From Desulfobacterales bacterium HSG17 (GTDB taxonomy: Bacteria > Desulfobacterota > Desulfobacteria > Desulfobacterales > Desulfococcaceae), in NCBI GenBank assembly GCA_030377945.1, contig JAUCGD010000068.1, positions 1-15,206 of the forward strand: a DNA stretch of 15,206 bases, written 5' to 3'. The translations under genes and the position numbers were made by a program. Numbering within the stretch: position 1 is the first letter of the stretch; each line of letters opens with the position of its first letter. Shown here in pieces: positions 6,543 through 13,676 of this stretch. The notes under the pieces are model-generated. The model ran no database searches. It was not told the DNA's origin and saw only the letters and a program-made list of their open reading frames with translations.

Positions 6543-8189
6543 ATGAAATATAAAACTGATTTTCTCATTATCGGCAGTGGTATTGCAGGTCTGACCTTTG
6601 CTTTAAAGGTTGCAGAATTCGGAACAGTAGCCCTTGTTACCAAAAAAGGAATAATGGATAGCAACACCTCGGTTGCTCAAGGAGGCATTGCTTCTGTTTT
6701 TGGAAATTTGGATTCTTTTGACCTGCATATAAAAGATACACTGGCTTCAGGAGACGGCATCTGCGATAAAGCAGTTGCTGCCCATGTAGTAAAAAACGGG
6801 CCTGACAGGATTCGGGAGCTTATTAACCTGGGGGTTAAATTTAATACAAGAAGCCAGAAAAATACTTCATCTTCTGAGTCAACTCCAGAGTTAGATCTTG
6901 GCCGGGAAGGGGGGCATTCCCAAAAAAGAATTGTTCATGCACATGATATGACAGGCAAAGAAGTGGAGCGGGTTCTGGTGGAACATGCAAGAAAACATGA
7001 ACGCATCACCCTGTTTGAAGAACATATTGCAATTGATCTTATTACATGTTCCACACGCATGACACGGGGGTTTGTCACAACTGCCCATGAAGATTATTGC
7101 TGCGGAGCATATATTCTTGATCGTAAAACAAGGGAAGTCAAAACATTTTGTGCCGGTATAACCCTGCTTGCCACAGGAGGTGCAGGCAAGGTATATCTTT
7201 ATACAAGCAATCCTGATATTGCCACAGGTGATGGAATTGCAATGGGTTACAGGGCAGGAGCATCTGTTGCCAACCTGGAATTTGTGCAGTTTCATCCCAC
7301 CTGCCTGTTTCATCCTGATGCTAAAAATTTCCTTATTTCAGAAGCTGTCAGAGGTGAAGGCGGGGTCTTGATTGATGCTGAAGGCAAAAGCTTTATGGAA
7401 AAATACGACCCTCAGAAAGATCTTGCATGTCGTGATGTGGTTGCAAGGGCCATTGATACGGAATTGAAAAAAAGCGGGTATGACTCTGTTTTTCTTGATA
7501 TAACAAGCCGATCCCCTGAATACATAAAAACACGGTTTCCCAATCTTTATAAAAAATGCCTGAGCTTTGGAATAGACATGACCAAAAATCCCATTCCTGT
7601 TGTGCCGGCAGCTCATTATATGTGCGGAGGTCTTTTTACTGATTTACAAGGCCAGACAGATATACGTCATCTTTATGCAATAGGAGAAACCGCCTGTACA
7701 GGGCTTCACGGAGCCAACCGCCTGGCAAGTAATTCTCTGCTTGAAGCTCTGGTTTATGCAAATGAAGCTGCAAAAAAAGCAGAAATTGATATAAAAAACC
7801 CCATACCGGATTCCATACCTGAACCTCCTTTGTGGGATGAAGTGGGTACAACAGACAGTGATGAAGCAATAATGGTGTCACACAACTGGGATGAAATCAG
7901 ACGTCTCATGTGGAATTATGTAGGAATTGTCAGATCAGACAAACGTTTGGCCCGTGCAAAACACCGTATAGAAAATATTCAAAATGAAATTCAGGAATAC
8001 TACTGGGGTTTTAAAGTATCTCCTGATTTGATAGAACTCCGTAATATAGCAACTGTGGCAGAATTAATTATTAATTGTGCCATGCACCGCAAGGAAAGCA
8101 GGGGACTTCACTATAATATTGAATACCCGTACAAAGATGATAAACGATGGAAAAAAGATACAATTATCAGACGTCCTTTTATGGGATAG
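6543..8189 (+). CDS. nadB: L-aspartate oxidase
   Basis: NadB oxidises L-aspartate to iminoaspartate using FAD, the first step of de novo NAD synthesis; NadA then makes quinolinate. The protein is 548 residues, normal for the family. The FAD dinucleotide-binding motif is G11-S-G-I-A-G16. Further family blocks are NTSVAQGGIASV, the GREGGHSQKRIVHAHDMTG segment near 120-138, FVQFHPT, SEAVRGEGG, PAAHYMCGGL and the FAD-closing HGANRLASNSLLEALVYA. The HYMCGG active-site region and HGANRLASNSLLEAL distinguish it from, but resemble, succinate dehydrogenase flavoproteins; neighbourhood without SdhB supports NadB. No strong Shine-Dalgarno precedes the ATG; only AAAG at 6530-6533 is near. nadA and nadC are not in the window. 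Confidence 0.95.
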   Translation: MKYKTDFLIIGSGIAGLTFALKVAEFGTVALVTKKGIMDSNTSVAQGGIASVFGNLDSFDLHIKDTLASGDGICDKAVAAHVVKNGPDRIRELINLGVKFNTRSQKNTSSSESTPELDLGREGGHSQKRIVHAHDMTGKEVERVLVEHARKHERITLFEEHIAIDLITCSTRMTRGFVTTAHEDYCCGAYILDRKTREVKTFCAGITLLATGGAGKVYLYTSNPDIATGDGIAMGYRAGASVANLEFVQFHPTCLFHPDAKNFLISEAVRGEGGVLIDAEGKSFMEKYDPQKDLACRDVVARAIDTELKKSGYDSVFLDITSRSPEYIKTRFPNLYKKCLSFGIDMTKNPIPVVPAAHYMCGGLFTDLQGQTDIRHLYAIGETACTGLHGANRLASNSLLEALVYANEAAKKAEIDIKNPIPDSIPEPPLWDEVGTTDSDEAIMVSHNWDEIRRLMWNYVGIVRSDKRLARAKHRIENIQNEIQEYYWGFKVSPDLIELRNIATVAELIINCAMHRKESRGLHYNIEYPYKDDKRWKKDTIIRRPFMG

Positions 8190-8242
8190 CATATAGAAAA
8201 AAGACACAGGCAAACCCTCATAGCCAAACCAGGAATTCATCA

Positions 8243-8270
8243 TTGACAATCATTATTTTAGCATTATTTT
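8243..8270 (+). promoter_or_regulatory. Candidate sigma-70 promoter for dnaJ
   Basis: TTGACA (8243-8248) is followed after 16 bases by TATTTT (8265-8270), giving a leader of about 70 bases before dnaJ. The -10 candidate lies in the second copy of an 11-bp duplication; the first copy carries the same TATTTT much too close to the -35 box. No CIRCE inverted repeat was seen. Confidence 0.45.
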
Positions 8271-8272
8271 AG
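8251..8272. repeat. 11-bp perfect tandem duplication upstream of dnaJ
   Basis: CATTATTTTAG occurs twice back to back at 8251-8261 and 8262-8272. It spans the spacer and -10 position of the candidate dnaJ promoter. Confidence 0.95.
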
Positions 8273-8349
8273 CTTCACAATTGTAATATTTTATGGAAAA
8301 AATATATTAACTTTAAACATGCTAAATAATTAATAAATCAGGGAGTTCA

Positions 8350-9450
8350 ATGACAACAAAACGGGATTATTACGAAGTTCTTGGTATAAGCCGTGATTCA
8401 AATGAAAGCGAGATCAAGGCAAAGTATAGAAAACTTGCCATGAAATACCATCCGGACAGAAACCCCGGAGATAAAGAAGCTGAAGACAAATTTAAAGAAG
8501 CAGCCGAAGCATATGAAGTGCTCCGGGATTCTCAAAAACGAAGTTTATACGATCAATACGGACACCAGGGGCTTGAAGGTTCAGGGTTTTCAGGTTTTGG
8601 CGGTTTTGAAGATATTTTTTCAAGTTTTGGAGATATTTTTGAAGATATTTTCGGTTTTGGCGGAGGCAGACGTTCCTCAGGCAGAACACAGAGAGGAGCT
8701 GATCTCAGATATGACATGTCCCTCAGCTTTATGGATGCAGTCTTTGGAACCGAAACCCAGATAAATGTTGAAAAAATGGATAGATGTACTGACTGCGGCG
8801 GAAATGGCTGTGAACCCGGAACTCAGCCTGAAGTATGTAAGCAGTGCGGAGGTTCAGGACAGGTTTCCCGTTCACAGGGATTTTTTACAGTAAGAACCAC
8901 CTGTCCCCAGTGCAGGGGCAATGGTCAGAGCATATCAAATCCATGCTCTCAATGCAGGGGTAATGGGAAAATCAGGGTAAGCAAAAAAGTATCTGTTAAA
9001 ATACCTGGCGGTGTTGATACAGGTTCAAGGCTCCGTCTTACCGGGGAAGGTGAATCAGGTCCTTACGGAGGTCCTTCAGGTGATCTTTATGTTTTTATTC
9101 ATGTAAATTCCCATGAATTTTTTCAAAGAAATAATACTGATGTAATCTGTCAGATTCCTATCTCTTTCATTCAAGCTGCTCTTGGTGATAAAATAAAAGT
9201 GCCGACCTTAGATGGAGAAAAGGTACTTGATATTCCCAAAGGCACACAGCCTGGAGAATTATTCAGATTTCACGGTGAAGGAGTTCCATCACTACGCAAT
9301 GGCAGGCGCGGAGATCAGATTATCCAGGTGGATATAAAAACACCTACAAATATAAACAAAAAACAGGAAAATTTATTAAAAGAATTTGCAAACCTTGAAG
9401 GCAGTAAATTTAAGAACAAACTAAAAAATATGCTAAAAGGCGGGCAATAA
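8350..9450 (+). CDS. dnaJ: Chaperone protein DnaJ (Hsp40)
   Basis: DnaJ delivers unfolded clients to DnaK and stimulates its ATPase. All class I domains are present in order. The J domain (about 4-70) has HPD at 34-36. The Gly/Phe linker (about 75-110) includes FEDIFSSFGDIFEDIFGFGGG. The zinc domain has four CxxCxGxG repeats (CTDCGGNG, CKQCGGSG, CPQCRGNG, CSQCRGNG). The C-terminal substrate-binding domains run to 366 residues, close to the usual 370-380. GGGAG (8341-8345) gives a strong ribosome-binding site four bases before the ATG. dnaK and grpE are not adjacent, so this copy is outside the classical heat-shock operon; a single intact DnaJ is expected to work with a DnaK encoded elsewhere. 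Confidence 0.96.
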   Translation: MTTKRDYYEVLGISRDSNESEIKAKYRKLAMKYHPDRNPGDKEAEDKFKEAAEAYEVLRDSQKRSLYDQYGHQGLEGSGFSGFGGFEDIFSSFGDIFEDIFGFGGGRRSSGRTQRGADLRYDMSLSFMDAVFGTETQINVEKMDRCTDCGGNGCEPGTQPEVCKQCGGSGQVSRSQGFFTVRTTCPQCRGNGQSISNPCSQCRGNGKIRVSKKVSVKIPGGVDTGSRLRLTGEGESGPYGGPSGDLYVFIHVNSHEFFQRNNTDVICQIPISFIQAALGDKIKVPTLDGEKVLDIPKGTQPGELFRFHGEGVPSLRNGRRGDQIIQVDIKTPTNINKKQENLLKEFANLEGSKFKNKLKNMLKGGQ

Positions 9451-9479
9451 AAAAACTTAATATTAAATAGGAAAACCCC

Positions 9480-9866
9480 ATGTTTGAATTAAAAGTTGTT
9501 ACACGGTTTGCTGCTGCCCATCAGCTGAAAATGGTGGGCGCAAAATGCGAGAATCTCCACGGACATAACTGGAAGATTGAGGTCTATGTTGGAGGAAAAG
9601 AATTAAACAAAGCCGGTGTGCTGGTTGATTTTGGAGACATAAAAAAATATGTGGCTGAAATCATGAACCGGATAGATCATAAGTTTCTTAATGAGTTGGA
9701 ACTTTTTAACGATAATATCCCGCCGTCTTCGGAAAATATCGCTCTTTATATTGGCAGAACATTACAGGATAAAATTGACAACAGCGACCTAAGTTCAAGT
9801 GTCAGGGTAACCCGTGTAGCAGCATGGGAATCTGAAGATGCCTGTGCCACATATATTGCAGACTAA
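9480..9866 (+). CDS. queD: 6-carboxy-5,6,7,8-tetrahydropterin synthase (PTPS family)
   Basis: QueD converts dihydroneopterin triphosphate to 6-carboxytetrahydropterin in the queuosine and 7-deazaguanine pathway. The 128-residue protein shows zinc ligands H14, H27 and H29, and the diagnostic QueD motif C23-E-N-L-H-G-H29 with the catalytic Cys. It also has [24 protein letters not shown] and the terminal [12 protein letters not shown] with the pterin-anchoring Glu. A folate-type PTPS is less likely because the CxxxHGH spacing is intact. TAGGAAAA lies just upstream of the ATG at workable spacing. The gene is 29 bases after dnaJ. Its TAA stop shares bases with the stop of convergent pyrE. queC, queE and queF are not in the window. 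Confidence 0.92.
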   Translation: MFELKVVTRFAAAHQLKMVGAKCENLHGHNWKIEVYVGGKELNKAGVLVDFGDIKKYVAEIMNRIDHKFLNELELFNDNIPPSSENIALYIGRTLQDKIDNSDLSSSVRVTRVAAWESEDACATYIAD

Positions 9867-10432
9867 TCTGATAAAGGATTTTCCTTTATATATCTGACAA
9901 GCTCATCCCTTGTTATAATAGATGAAGCATCTGGTACATATTTTTTTATATTTTCAAGCCCCCCTTCCTGCCGGTCCACAAGAACAACCGCCTTAACAAC
10001 TTCCAGACCTTCCAAACGCGCTCTTTCAACAGCTTTTATTGTTGATCCCCCTGTTGTAGCCACATCATCAATGACAGCAACCTTGTCACCCGGCACAAGA
10101 TCGCCTTCAATCCATTTAACAATCCCATGATCTTTCTGAGTTTTTCTTATGGAAAATGCTTTTATGGGCAGCTCTTTTAATCCTGATGCAAAAGAGGCAG
10201 CCACTGCAATGGGATCTGCTCCAAAGGTCAAGCCTCCAACGCCCTGCACTTCAGCCTGTTTTATAGCTTCAAAAACAAGATGTCCTGTAAGAAACATTCC
10301 CCTGGGATCTAAAATAGTTGGTTTGCAGTTAACATAAAATTGGCTCATCCTGCCTGATACCAGTTTGAAAACAGGCTCCTCACTATATTTAAAAGATTTT
10401 TCACATAATAATTTAATTAATTCCTGTTTCAT
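9863..10432 (-). CDS. pyrE: Orotate phosphoribosyltransferase
   Basis: PyrE joins orotate to PRPP to make OMP in pyrimidine synthesis. The 189-residue protein carries the PRPP-binding signature [14 protein letters not shown] (about 118-131). It also has the substrate block [34 protein letters not shown] and a flexible loop after RKTQKDHG, all normal for bacterial PyrE. AAAGGA lies six bases before the ATG at 10432. A 25-bp hairpin sits about 36 bases upstream between it and aroF. The TAG stop overlaps the queD TAA in CTAA (9863-9866), leaving no space for a terminator between the convergent genes. pyrE may be transcribed from the aroF region or from its own unseen promoter. Confidence 0.94.
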   Translation of the reverse strand: MKQELIKLLCEKSFKYSEEPVFKLVSGRMSQFYVNCKPTILDPRGMFLTGHLVFEAIKQAEVQGVGGLTFGADPIAVAASFASGLKELPIKAFSIRKTQKDHGIVKWIEGDLVPGDKVAVIDDVATTGGSTIKAVERARLEGLEVVKAVVLVDRQEGGLENIKKYVPDASSIITRDELVRYIKENPLSD

Positions 10433-10467
10433 ATTATTCCTTTTTTTATTGACTGTTTATAAATTTC

Positions 10468-10525
10468 TACAAGGATTTCACATAAGCAGGGATAAAAAAA
10501 TCCTTGCTTATATAAAATCCTTGTA
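10468..10525 (-). terminator. Long imperfect hairpin between aroF and pyrE (terminator or attenuator candidate)
   Basis: Arms 10468-10492 and 10501-10525 are 25 bases each around an 8-base loop. Twenty-two positions pair perfectly; the three remaining become G-U wobbles only in RNA copied from the minus strand, the direction of aroF and pyrE. The loop carries a run of seven U. The stem is not followed by a U-tract, so it is not a textbook terminator. An alternative pairing of TCCTTGC just after aroF with GCAAGGA directly before the U7 would be terminator-like. Processing, attenuation of pyrE or a dispersed repeat are also possible. Confidence 0.5.
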
Positions 10526-10571
10526 ATTTCTATCTGCTTTTAAAATATCCTGCAAGGAATAAATGTAAAGA

Positions 10572-11582
10572 TTATTCTCTATTTAAAATTTGATAAATTG
10601 AATCAACCTGCTGGCAGAGACTTTCAAATTGTTCGGGATAAAGGGATTGTGCCCCGTCACTCATTGCATTGTCAGGATCATGATGTACCTCAACCATCAG
10701 GCCGTGAGCGCCTACGCCAACCGAAGCCCTGCTCAGGGGAATGACCTGATCCCTTCGTCCTGCTGCATGGCTTGGATCAATAATAATGGGCAGATGGCTT
10801 TCTTTTCTGACAACCGGAACAGCAGACACATCCAGGGTATTGCGACTGTGATTAACAAAGGTGCGAACCCCCCGTTCACACAAGATAACCTGGGAATTTC
10901 CACCTTCCATAATATATTCTGCTGCCATAAGCCATTCATCAATGGTTGCTGCCATACCCCGCTTCAGGCATACAGGTTTTTGGGCGCGTCCAGCTCTTTT
11001 TAAAAGGCTGAAATTCTGCATATTCCTGGTTCCAATCTGGATTATATCAGAATACTCTTCCACCAGATCAAATGTTTCATAATCCATAACCTCGGTAACA
11101 ACAGCCAGCCCGGTTTCATCCCTGACCTTTGCCAATATCTTCAATCCTTCTTCCCCAAGACCCTGAAAGGAATAAGGAGATGTCCGGGGTTTAAAAGCTC
11201 CTCCCCGAAAAAACTTTGCTCCTGCTTTTTTCACATGCTCAGCAATGGTCAATGCCTGGATTTCACTTTCAATGGCACAAGGGCCTGCAATCATTGCCAG
11301 ATGCCCGTTGCCGATAACTGCATCACGAATCTTGATAATTGTATCATCAGGCTGAACTTCCCTGCTCACCAGTTTATAAGGCCGGGTAACAGGAACCACG
11401 TCCTTGACTCCTTCCAGTCCAAGAAACATAGATGCATCAACTGCGCCCTTATTGCGAAGCACTCCAATAGCCATACGGCCTCCGCCAGGAATGGGACGGG
11501 CTGTATATCCTTTTTTTTCAATAGAAGCAATAACCTTGTCAATCTGTTCTGCACTTGCGGTTTTGTCCATTACTACCAGCAT
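10572..11582 (-). CDS. aroF: 3-deoxy-7-phosphoheptulonate synthase (DAHP synthase, type I-beta)
   Basis: This enzyme condenses phosphoenolpyruvate and erythrose-4-phosphate to DAHP, the entry to the shikimate pathway. The 336-residue product starts MLVVMDKTASAEQ with AAAGGAG eight bases upstream. A longer reading to an ATG at 11639 has no such site and would begin in the leader, so it is rejected. Residues 1-70 form the ferredoxin-like regulatory domain of the Thermotoga-type enzymes. The catalytic barrel then shows MIAGPCAIES, the FRGGAFKPRTSPYSFQG segment, IQIGTRNMQNF, KPVCLKRGMAA, ILCERG, and DPSHAAGRRDQV. Metal and PEP ligands (Cys in GPC, His in DPSH) are present. It lies behind a long leader with an aromatic leader peptide and terminator, so it is probably controlled by attenuation. 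Confidence 0.95.
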   Translation of the reverse strand: MLVVMDKTASAEQIDKVIASIEKKGYTARPIPGGGRMAIGVLRNKGAVDASMFLGLEGVKDVVPVTRPYKLVSREVQPDDTIIKIRDAVIGNGHLAMIAGPCAIESEIQALTIAEHVKKAGAKFFRGGAFKPRTSPYSFQGLGEEGLKILAKVRDETGLAVVTEVMDYETFDLVEEYSDIIQIGTRNMQNFSLLKRAGRAQKPVCLKRGMAATIDEWLMAAEYIMEGGNSQVILCERGVRTFVNHSRNTLDVSAVPVVRKESHLPIIIDPSHAAGRRDQVIPLSRASVGVGAHGLMVEVHHDPDNAMSDGAQSLYPEQFESLCQQVDSIYQILNRE

Positions 11583-11653
11583 AATAAATTCTCCTTTTGA
11601 TTTATAGCAATAAAAAAGGCTGCCAAAAAAATCCCGCAACCTCCAAAAAAAGA

Positions 11654-11681
11654 AAACCGCAGGCTGGGCAGCCTGCGGTTT
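11654..11681 (-). terminator. Intrinsic terminator in the aroF leader (attenuator 3:4 hairpin)
   Basis: A perfect 12-bp GC-rich stem has arms 11670-11681 and 11654-11665 and a 4-base loop (11666-11669). On the minus strand it is followed by TTCTTTTTTTT (11653-11643), a classical rho-independent terminator. It lies after the leader peptide stop and about 70 bases before aroF. If always active it would silence aroF, which argues for conditional termination. It could also end readthrough from the signalling operon upstream. Confidence 0.88.
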
Positions 11682-11742
11682 ATGAAATATTTAAAATTGA
11701 TAGTCAGTTGTCAATAAATAAACAGGTCTGTCCCTTTTTTAT
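11670..11742 (-). promoter_or_regulatory. aroF: Alternative pause and antiterminator pairings of the aroF attenuator
   Basis: Three mutually exclusive pairings can be traced by eye. Segment 1 (11742-11733, ATAAAAAAGG) pairs with segment 2 (11726-11718, CCTGTTTAT) as a pause hairpin with a 6-base loop. Segment 2 (11729-11718, AGACCTGTTTAT) pairs with segment 3 (11683-11670, ATAAACCGCAGGCT) over 11 base pairs with small bulges, as antiterminator. Segment 3 pairs with segment 4 as the terminator. Segment 1 lies just downstream of the Trp codons, so a ribosome stalled there would mask it and free segment 2. No energies were computed. Confidence 0.65.
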
Positions 11743-11776
11743 TATTGTACTGCCACCACCAAAATATGTTATTCAT
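11711..11776 (-). CDS. Aromatic-rich leader peptide of the aroF attenuator
   Basis: A 21-codon reading frame starts MNNIFWWWQY and continues NNKKGTDLFIY to a TGA stop. AAAGAG (11789-11784) lies seven bases before the ATG. Phe5, Trp6-Trp7-Trp8 and Tyr10 form a dense aromatic cluster, and Phe19 and Tyr21 close the peptide. Three adjacent Trp codons in so short a frame, directly before a terminator and a DAHP synthase gene, are the hallmark of a ribosome-sensed attenuator such as trpL. Its role would be to measure charged tRNA(Trp), perhaps also tRNA(Phe) and tRNA(Tyr), not to act as a protein. Function is inferred; the reading frame, binding site and following hairpins are seen directly. Confidence 0.85.
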   Translation of the reverse strand: MNNIFWWWQYNNKKGTDLFIY

Positions 11777-11824
11777 AATAATACTCTTTTTAAAAATAGT
11801 TTAATTAATCAAATATAGTATTTA

Positions 11825-11854
11825 TGTTTACAGTAAGGTGTTTAGATATGTCAA
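11825..11854 (-). promoter_or_regulatory. Candidate promoter for the aroF leader transcript
   Basis: A perfect TTGACA (-35, 11854-11849) is followed after 18 bases by TAAACA (11830-11825), a three-of-six match to the -10 box. It lies between the end of the signalling operon and the leader peptide, leaving about 40 untranslated bases before the leader ATG. The -35 box is convincing, the -10 weak. Confidence 0.4.
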
Positions 11855-11910
11855 GACTTTTTAAAACAAGAACTTATTAAGCAATAAGATCACAAAAATA
11901 AAGCCTTACC

Positions 11911-11938
11911 AGATACCGAAGATTAGATACCGAAGATT
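11911..11938. repeat. 14-bp perfect tandem duplication at the stop codon of the VWA-like gene
   Basis: AGATACCGAAGATT occurs twice back to back, 11911-11924 and 11925-11938. The TAA stop (11939-11937) of the minus-strand gene overlaps the repeat edge by two bases, so the array begins exactly at the gene end. Confidence 0.95.
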
Positions 11939-12905
11939 ACCCCCTTACAGCAGATACAATAGTGCTGAATACCTTGGAAGCCCTTTCAAAAACAATATCA
12001 AACATGGTAGTTGGAATTGAATTTTGCAATTGTGTTTTTATAAATTCAATTCTTTCCAGGGGATCATCCGGTATATGATAGAAAAACACCCTGATTTTTC
12101 CCTGATTGCTTAAATCTTTCATCTTATCAATAAAATCCTGCTGTTTTTTCAGTATTCTCTGGTTCAGCTCATTATTGTTTGTCAGATGAGGAGTGGGATA
12201 CAGAAAAATAATCTGTCCACTTTTATTTTTACCAAAGTCTGTAATAACTTTTTCAGGAAAAATAAATTGTTCGGGACAGTCACTGTCATCATTCATCAGA
12301 TCTGAAAATATTATTACTCTGCCCCCTGCCTTTTCAGGAAGTACTTTTTCAAGAAAATAGTAAAATGGGGTTGTCAGAGGTGTTGTATCCCTGGGAGCAA
12401 CTTTGGTAATAGATATGTTTCCAATCTTTTCTTCAACCTTCCAGCTAAAGGTGACGGTATCTTTGGGAGATGATGTTGAAACAACCTCGGAAAATGACCG
12501 GGATGCACATCCTGGATTTCCAAATGTAGAAATACTATATGAAACAGTATCATCTCCTATAAATTGCTTCAGTCGTTCAATTGCAGCATCCTTTAATTTT
12601 TCAAGGGTATCTGTACTGATAGTTGCAGAAACATCAATACCCAAAAAGAACATATTAGGCATGGGCTGGCGAACCTGGCGCAGCTCAGTAGCAACATTCT
12701 CGTTGGTAAAAAAAAGAAATACTATTCCGCTGAGAATAAAAACAATAATAAAAACAGGTATAAATATCTTTTTATTTATAATAAATTTTGGCACTGAATA
12801 AGGCACCGATCCTTTAACTTTTGCACCGCATTTGGGACATAAGCTGCCTTTTATACCTGTATAGCCGCACTTTGGGCAAAAGCTGCTTTTATAGGATTTT
12901 GGCAT
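11937..12905 (-). CDS. Zinc-ribbon, single-pass membrane protein with VWA-like domain
   Basis: Not a named family that I recognise. The 322 residues divide into an N-terminal zinc ribbon with two CPKC knuckles (C10/C13 and C23/C26), a basic linker, one membrane helix at about 47-66, and a long domain outside the membrane if the ribbon is cytoplasmic. That domain begins FFLGIDVSATIS (86-97). D91-x-S93-x-T95 looks like the metal-ion-dependent adhesion site of von Willebrand A domains, and a later IIFSDLMNDDSD strand-loop supports the VWA reading. GGGAG precedes the ATG at nine bases. It is the last gene of the operon with kinase, phosphatase and FHA protein (35-base gap), so it may be a target or output of that signalling. 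Two cysteines (in GCAS and DCPE) could form a disulfide. Confidence 0.75.
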   Translation of the reverse strand: MPKSYKSSFCPKCGYTGIKGSLCPKCGAKVKGSVPYSVPKFIINKKIFIPVFIIVFILSGIVFLFFTNENVATELRQVRQPMPNMFFLGIDVSATISTDTLEKLKDAAIERLKQFIGDDTVSYSISTFGNPGCASRSFSEVVSTSSPKDTVTFSWKVEEKIGNISITKVAPRDTTPLTTPFYYFLEKVLPEKAGGRVIIFSDLMNDDSDCPEQFIFPEKVITDFGKNKSGQIIFLYPTPHLTNNNELNQRILKKQQDFIDKMKDLSNQGKIRVFFYHIPDDPLERIEFIKTQLQNSIPTTMFDIVFERASKVFSTIVSAVRG

Positions 12906-12940
12906 AAACTTTTACTCCCAAACATATTAATTGATAATTA

Positions 12941-13651
12941 TTAATTTTTATGAATAAACTGCATTTTTAATGAGCCGATTTCAATTGTATCAAATTGATT
13001 TAAAAGAACAGACTCTTTAACAGTTTTTCCATTAATTTTAGGTTTTGACATTCCTCCTACATAACTTAAATGATAGCCATTAGGTCTTTTGCTGATTGTT
13101 GCAGCAGTCTGACCTATTGTCAATCCGCTGACAATAATATCGGAAGATGCATTTTTACCGATTTTAGTCAGTTTTTTTACCAGCTCAATCTCGCCTTCCC
13201 CGCCTGATAAAATTGATAAGACCCCTAAAGGCTCACCTGTTTCTTTGGCCTTGGATGAGGCTGCACTTTTTTCCATCATTTTCCGGTAGTTTTCCGTATC
13301 CATGACCATTGTCTGCTGCATGGGATCTTCTTCTTCAGGCGGTTTTTCTGCTTCATGATAGTGGAAAACAAGATAATGCTTGCCTATGATAATTGTTTCC
13401 CCGTGCTGGAGCCAGTGCGGCTGCAAAATCGGCTGTTCATTAACAAATGTGCCGTTTTTGCTGTTTAAGTCAGTTATTAAATATTTATCCCCTACCGAAT
13501 CAACTTTAGCATGATGACCTGAAACAGCCAGATTTTCAATTACAACATCATTGTCATCAAGCCGGCCTATGCTAAGAGACATCCCTTGTTGAATTGGATA
13601 TTCACCTATCTTTTTTTCATCTTTTTTAAATCTAAGTGTTAAAATTGGCAT
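12941..13651 (-). CDS. Dual FHA-domain phosphothreonine-binding protein
   Basis: The 236-residue protein has an N-terminal forkhead-associated domain (about 5-97) with G29-R30, S44-G-H-H47 and S64-K-N-G-T-F-V-N71, all the phosphothreonine-contact residues. A linker (about 103-135) includes two Thr in QQTMVMDTENY (T114, T119). A second, degenerate FHA-like domain (about 145-236) has IGKNASSDIIV and a final NQFDTIEIGSLKMQF strand but lacks the SxxH and SxNG motifs. Such adaptors read phosphothreonines made by Hanks-type kinases. AGAGGTG lies eight bases before the ATG. The gene is 25 bases after the PP2C gene and 35 before the VWA-like gene, in one operon. The linker Thr residues are possible kinase sites, by analogy only. 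Confidence 0.86.
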   Translation of the reverse strand: MPILTLRFKKDEKKIGEYPIQQGMSLSIGRLDDNDVVIENLAVSGHHAKVDSVGDKYLITDLNSKNGTFVNEQPILQPHWLQHGETIIIGKHYLVFHYHEAEKPPEEEDPMQQTMVMDTENYRKMMEKSAASSKAKETGEPLGVLSILSGGEGEIELVKKLTKIGKNASSDIIVSGLTIGQTAATISKRPNGYHLSYVGGMSKPKINGKTVKESVLLNQFDTIEIGSLKMQFIHKN

Positions 13652-13676
13652 TGTAGCGCACCTCTCAAAAAAGTTC

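Noticed and set aside
6891..7616. Long open frames antisense to nadB.
   Set aside because: They have no recognisable domains or ribosome-binding sites and lie fully inside a well-supported gene.
8190..8349. CIRCE or other heat-shock operator before dnaJ.
   Set aside because: No 9-bp inverted repeat of the CIRCE type (TTAGCACTC/GAGTGCTAA) is present; only an 11-bp direct repeat and a sigma-70-like promoter are seen.
8580..8670. DNA repeats of GATATTTTT and GGTTTTGG in dnaJ.
   Set aside because: They encode the normal Gly/Phe-rich linker of DnaJ and need no other explanation.
11583..11639. A longer aroF start at 11639 adding 19 residues.
   Set aside because: The added residues match nothing in the family, no ribosome-binding site precedes 11639, and 11582 has AAAGGAG at ideal spacing.
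11700..11713. TTGACA on the minus strand overlapping the leader peptide stop, as an internal aroF promoter.
   Set aside because: The matching -10 position (AATATT) is poor and transcription would begin just before the terminator, which makes little sense.
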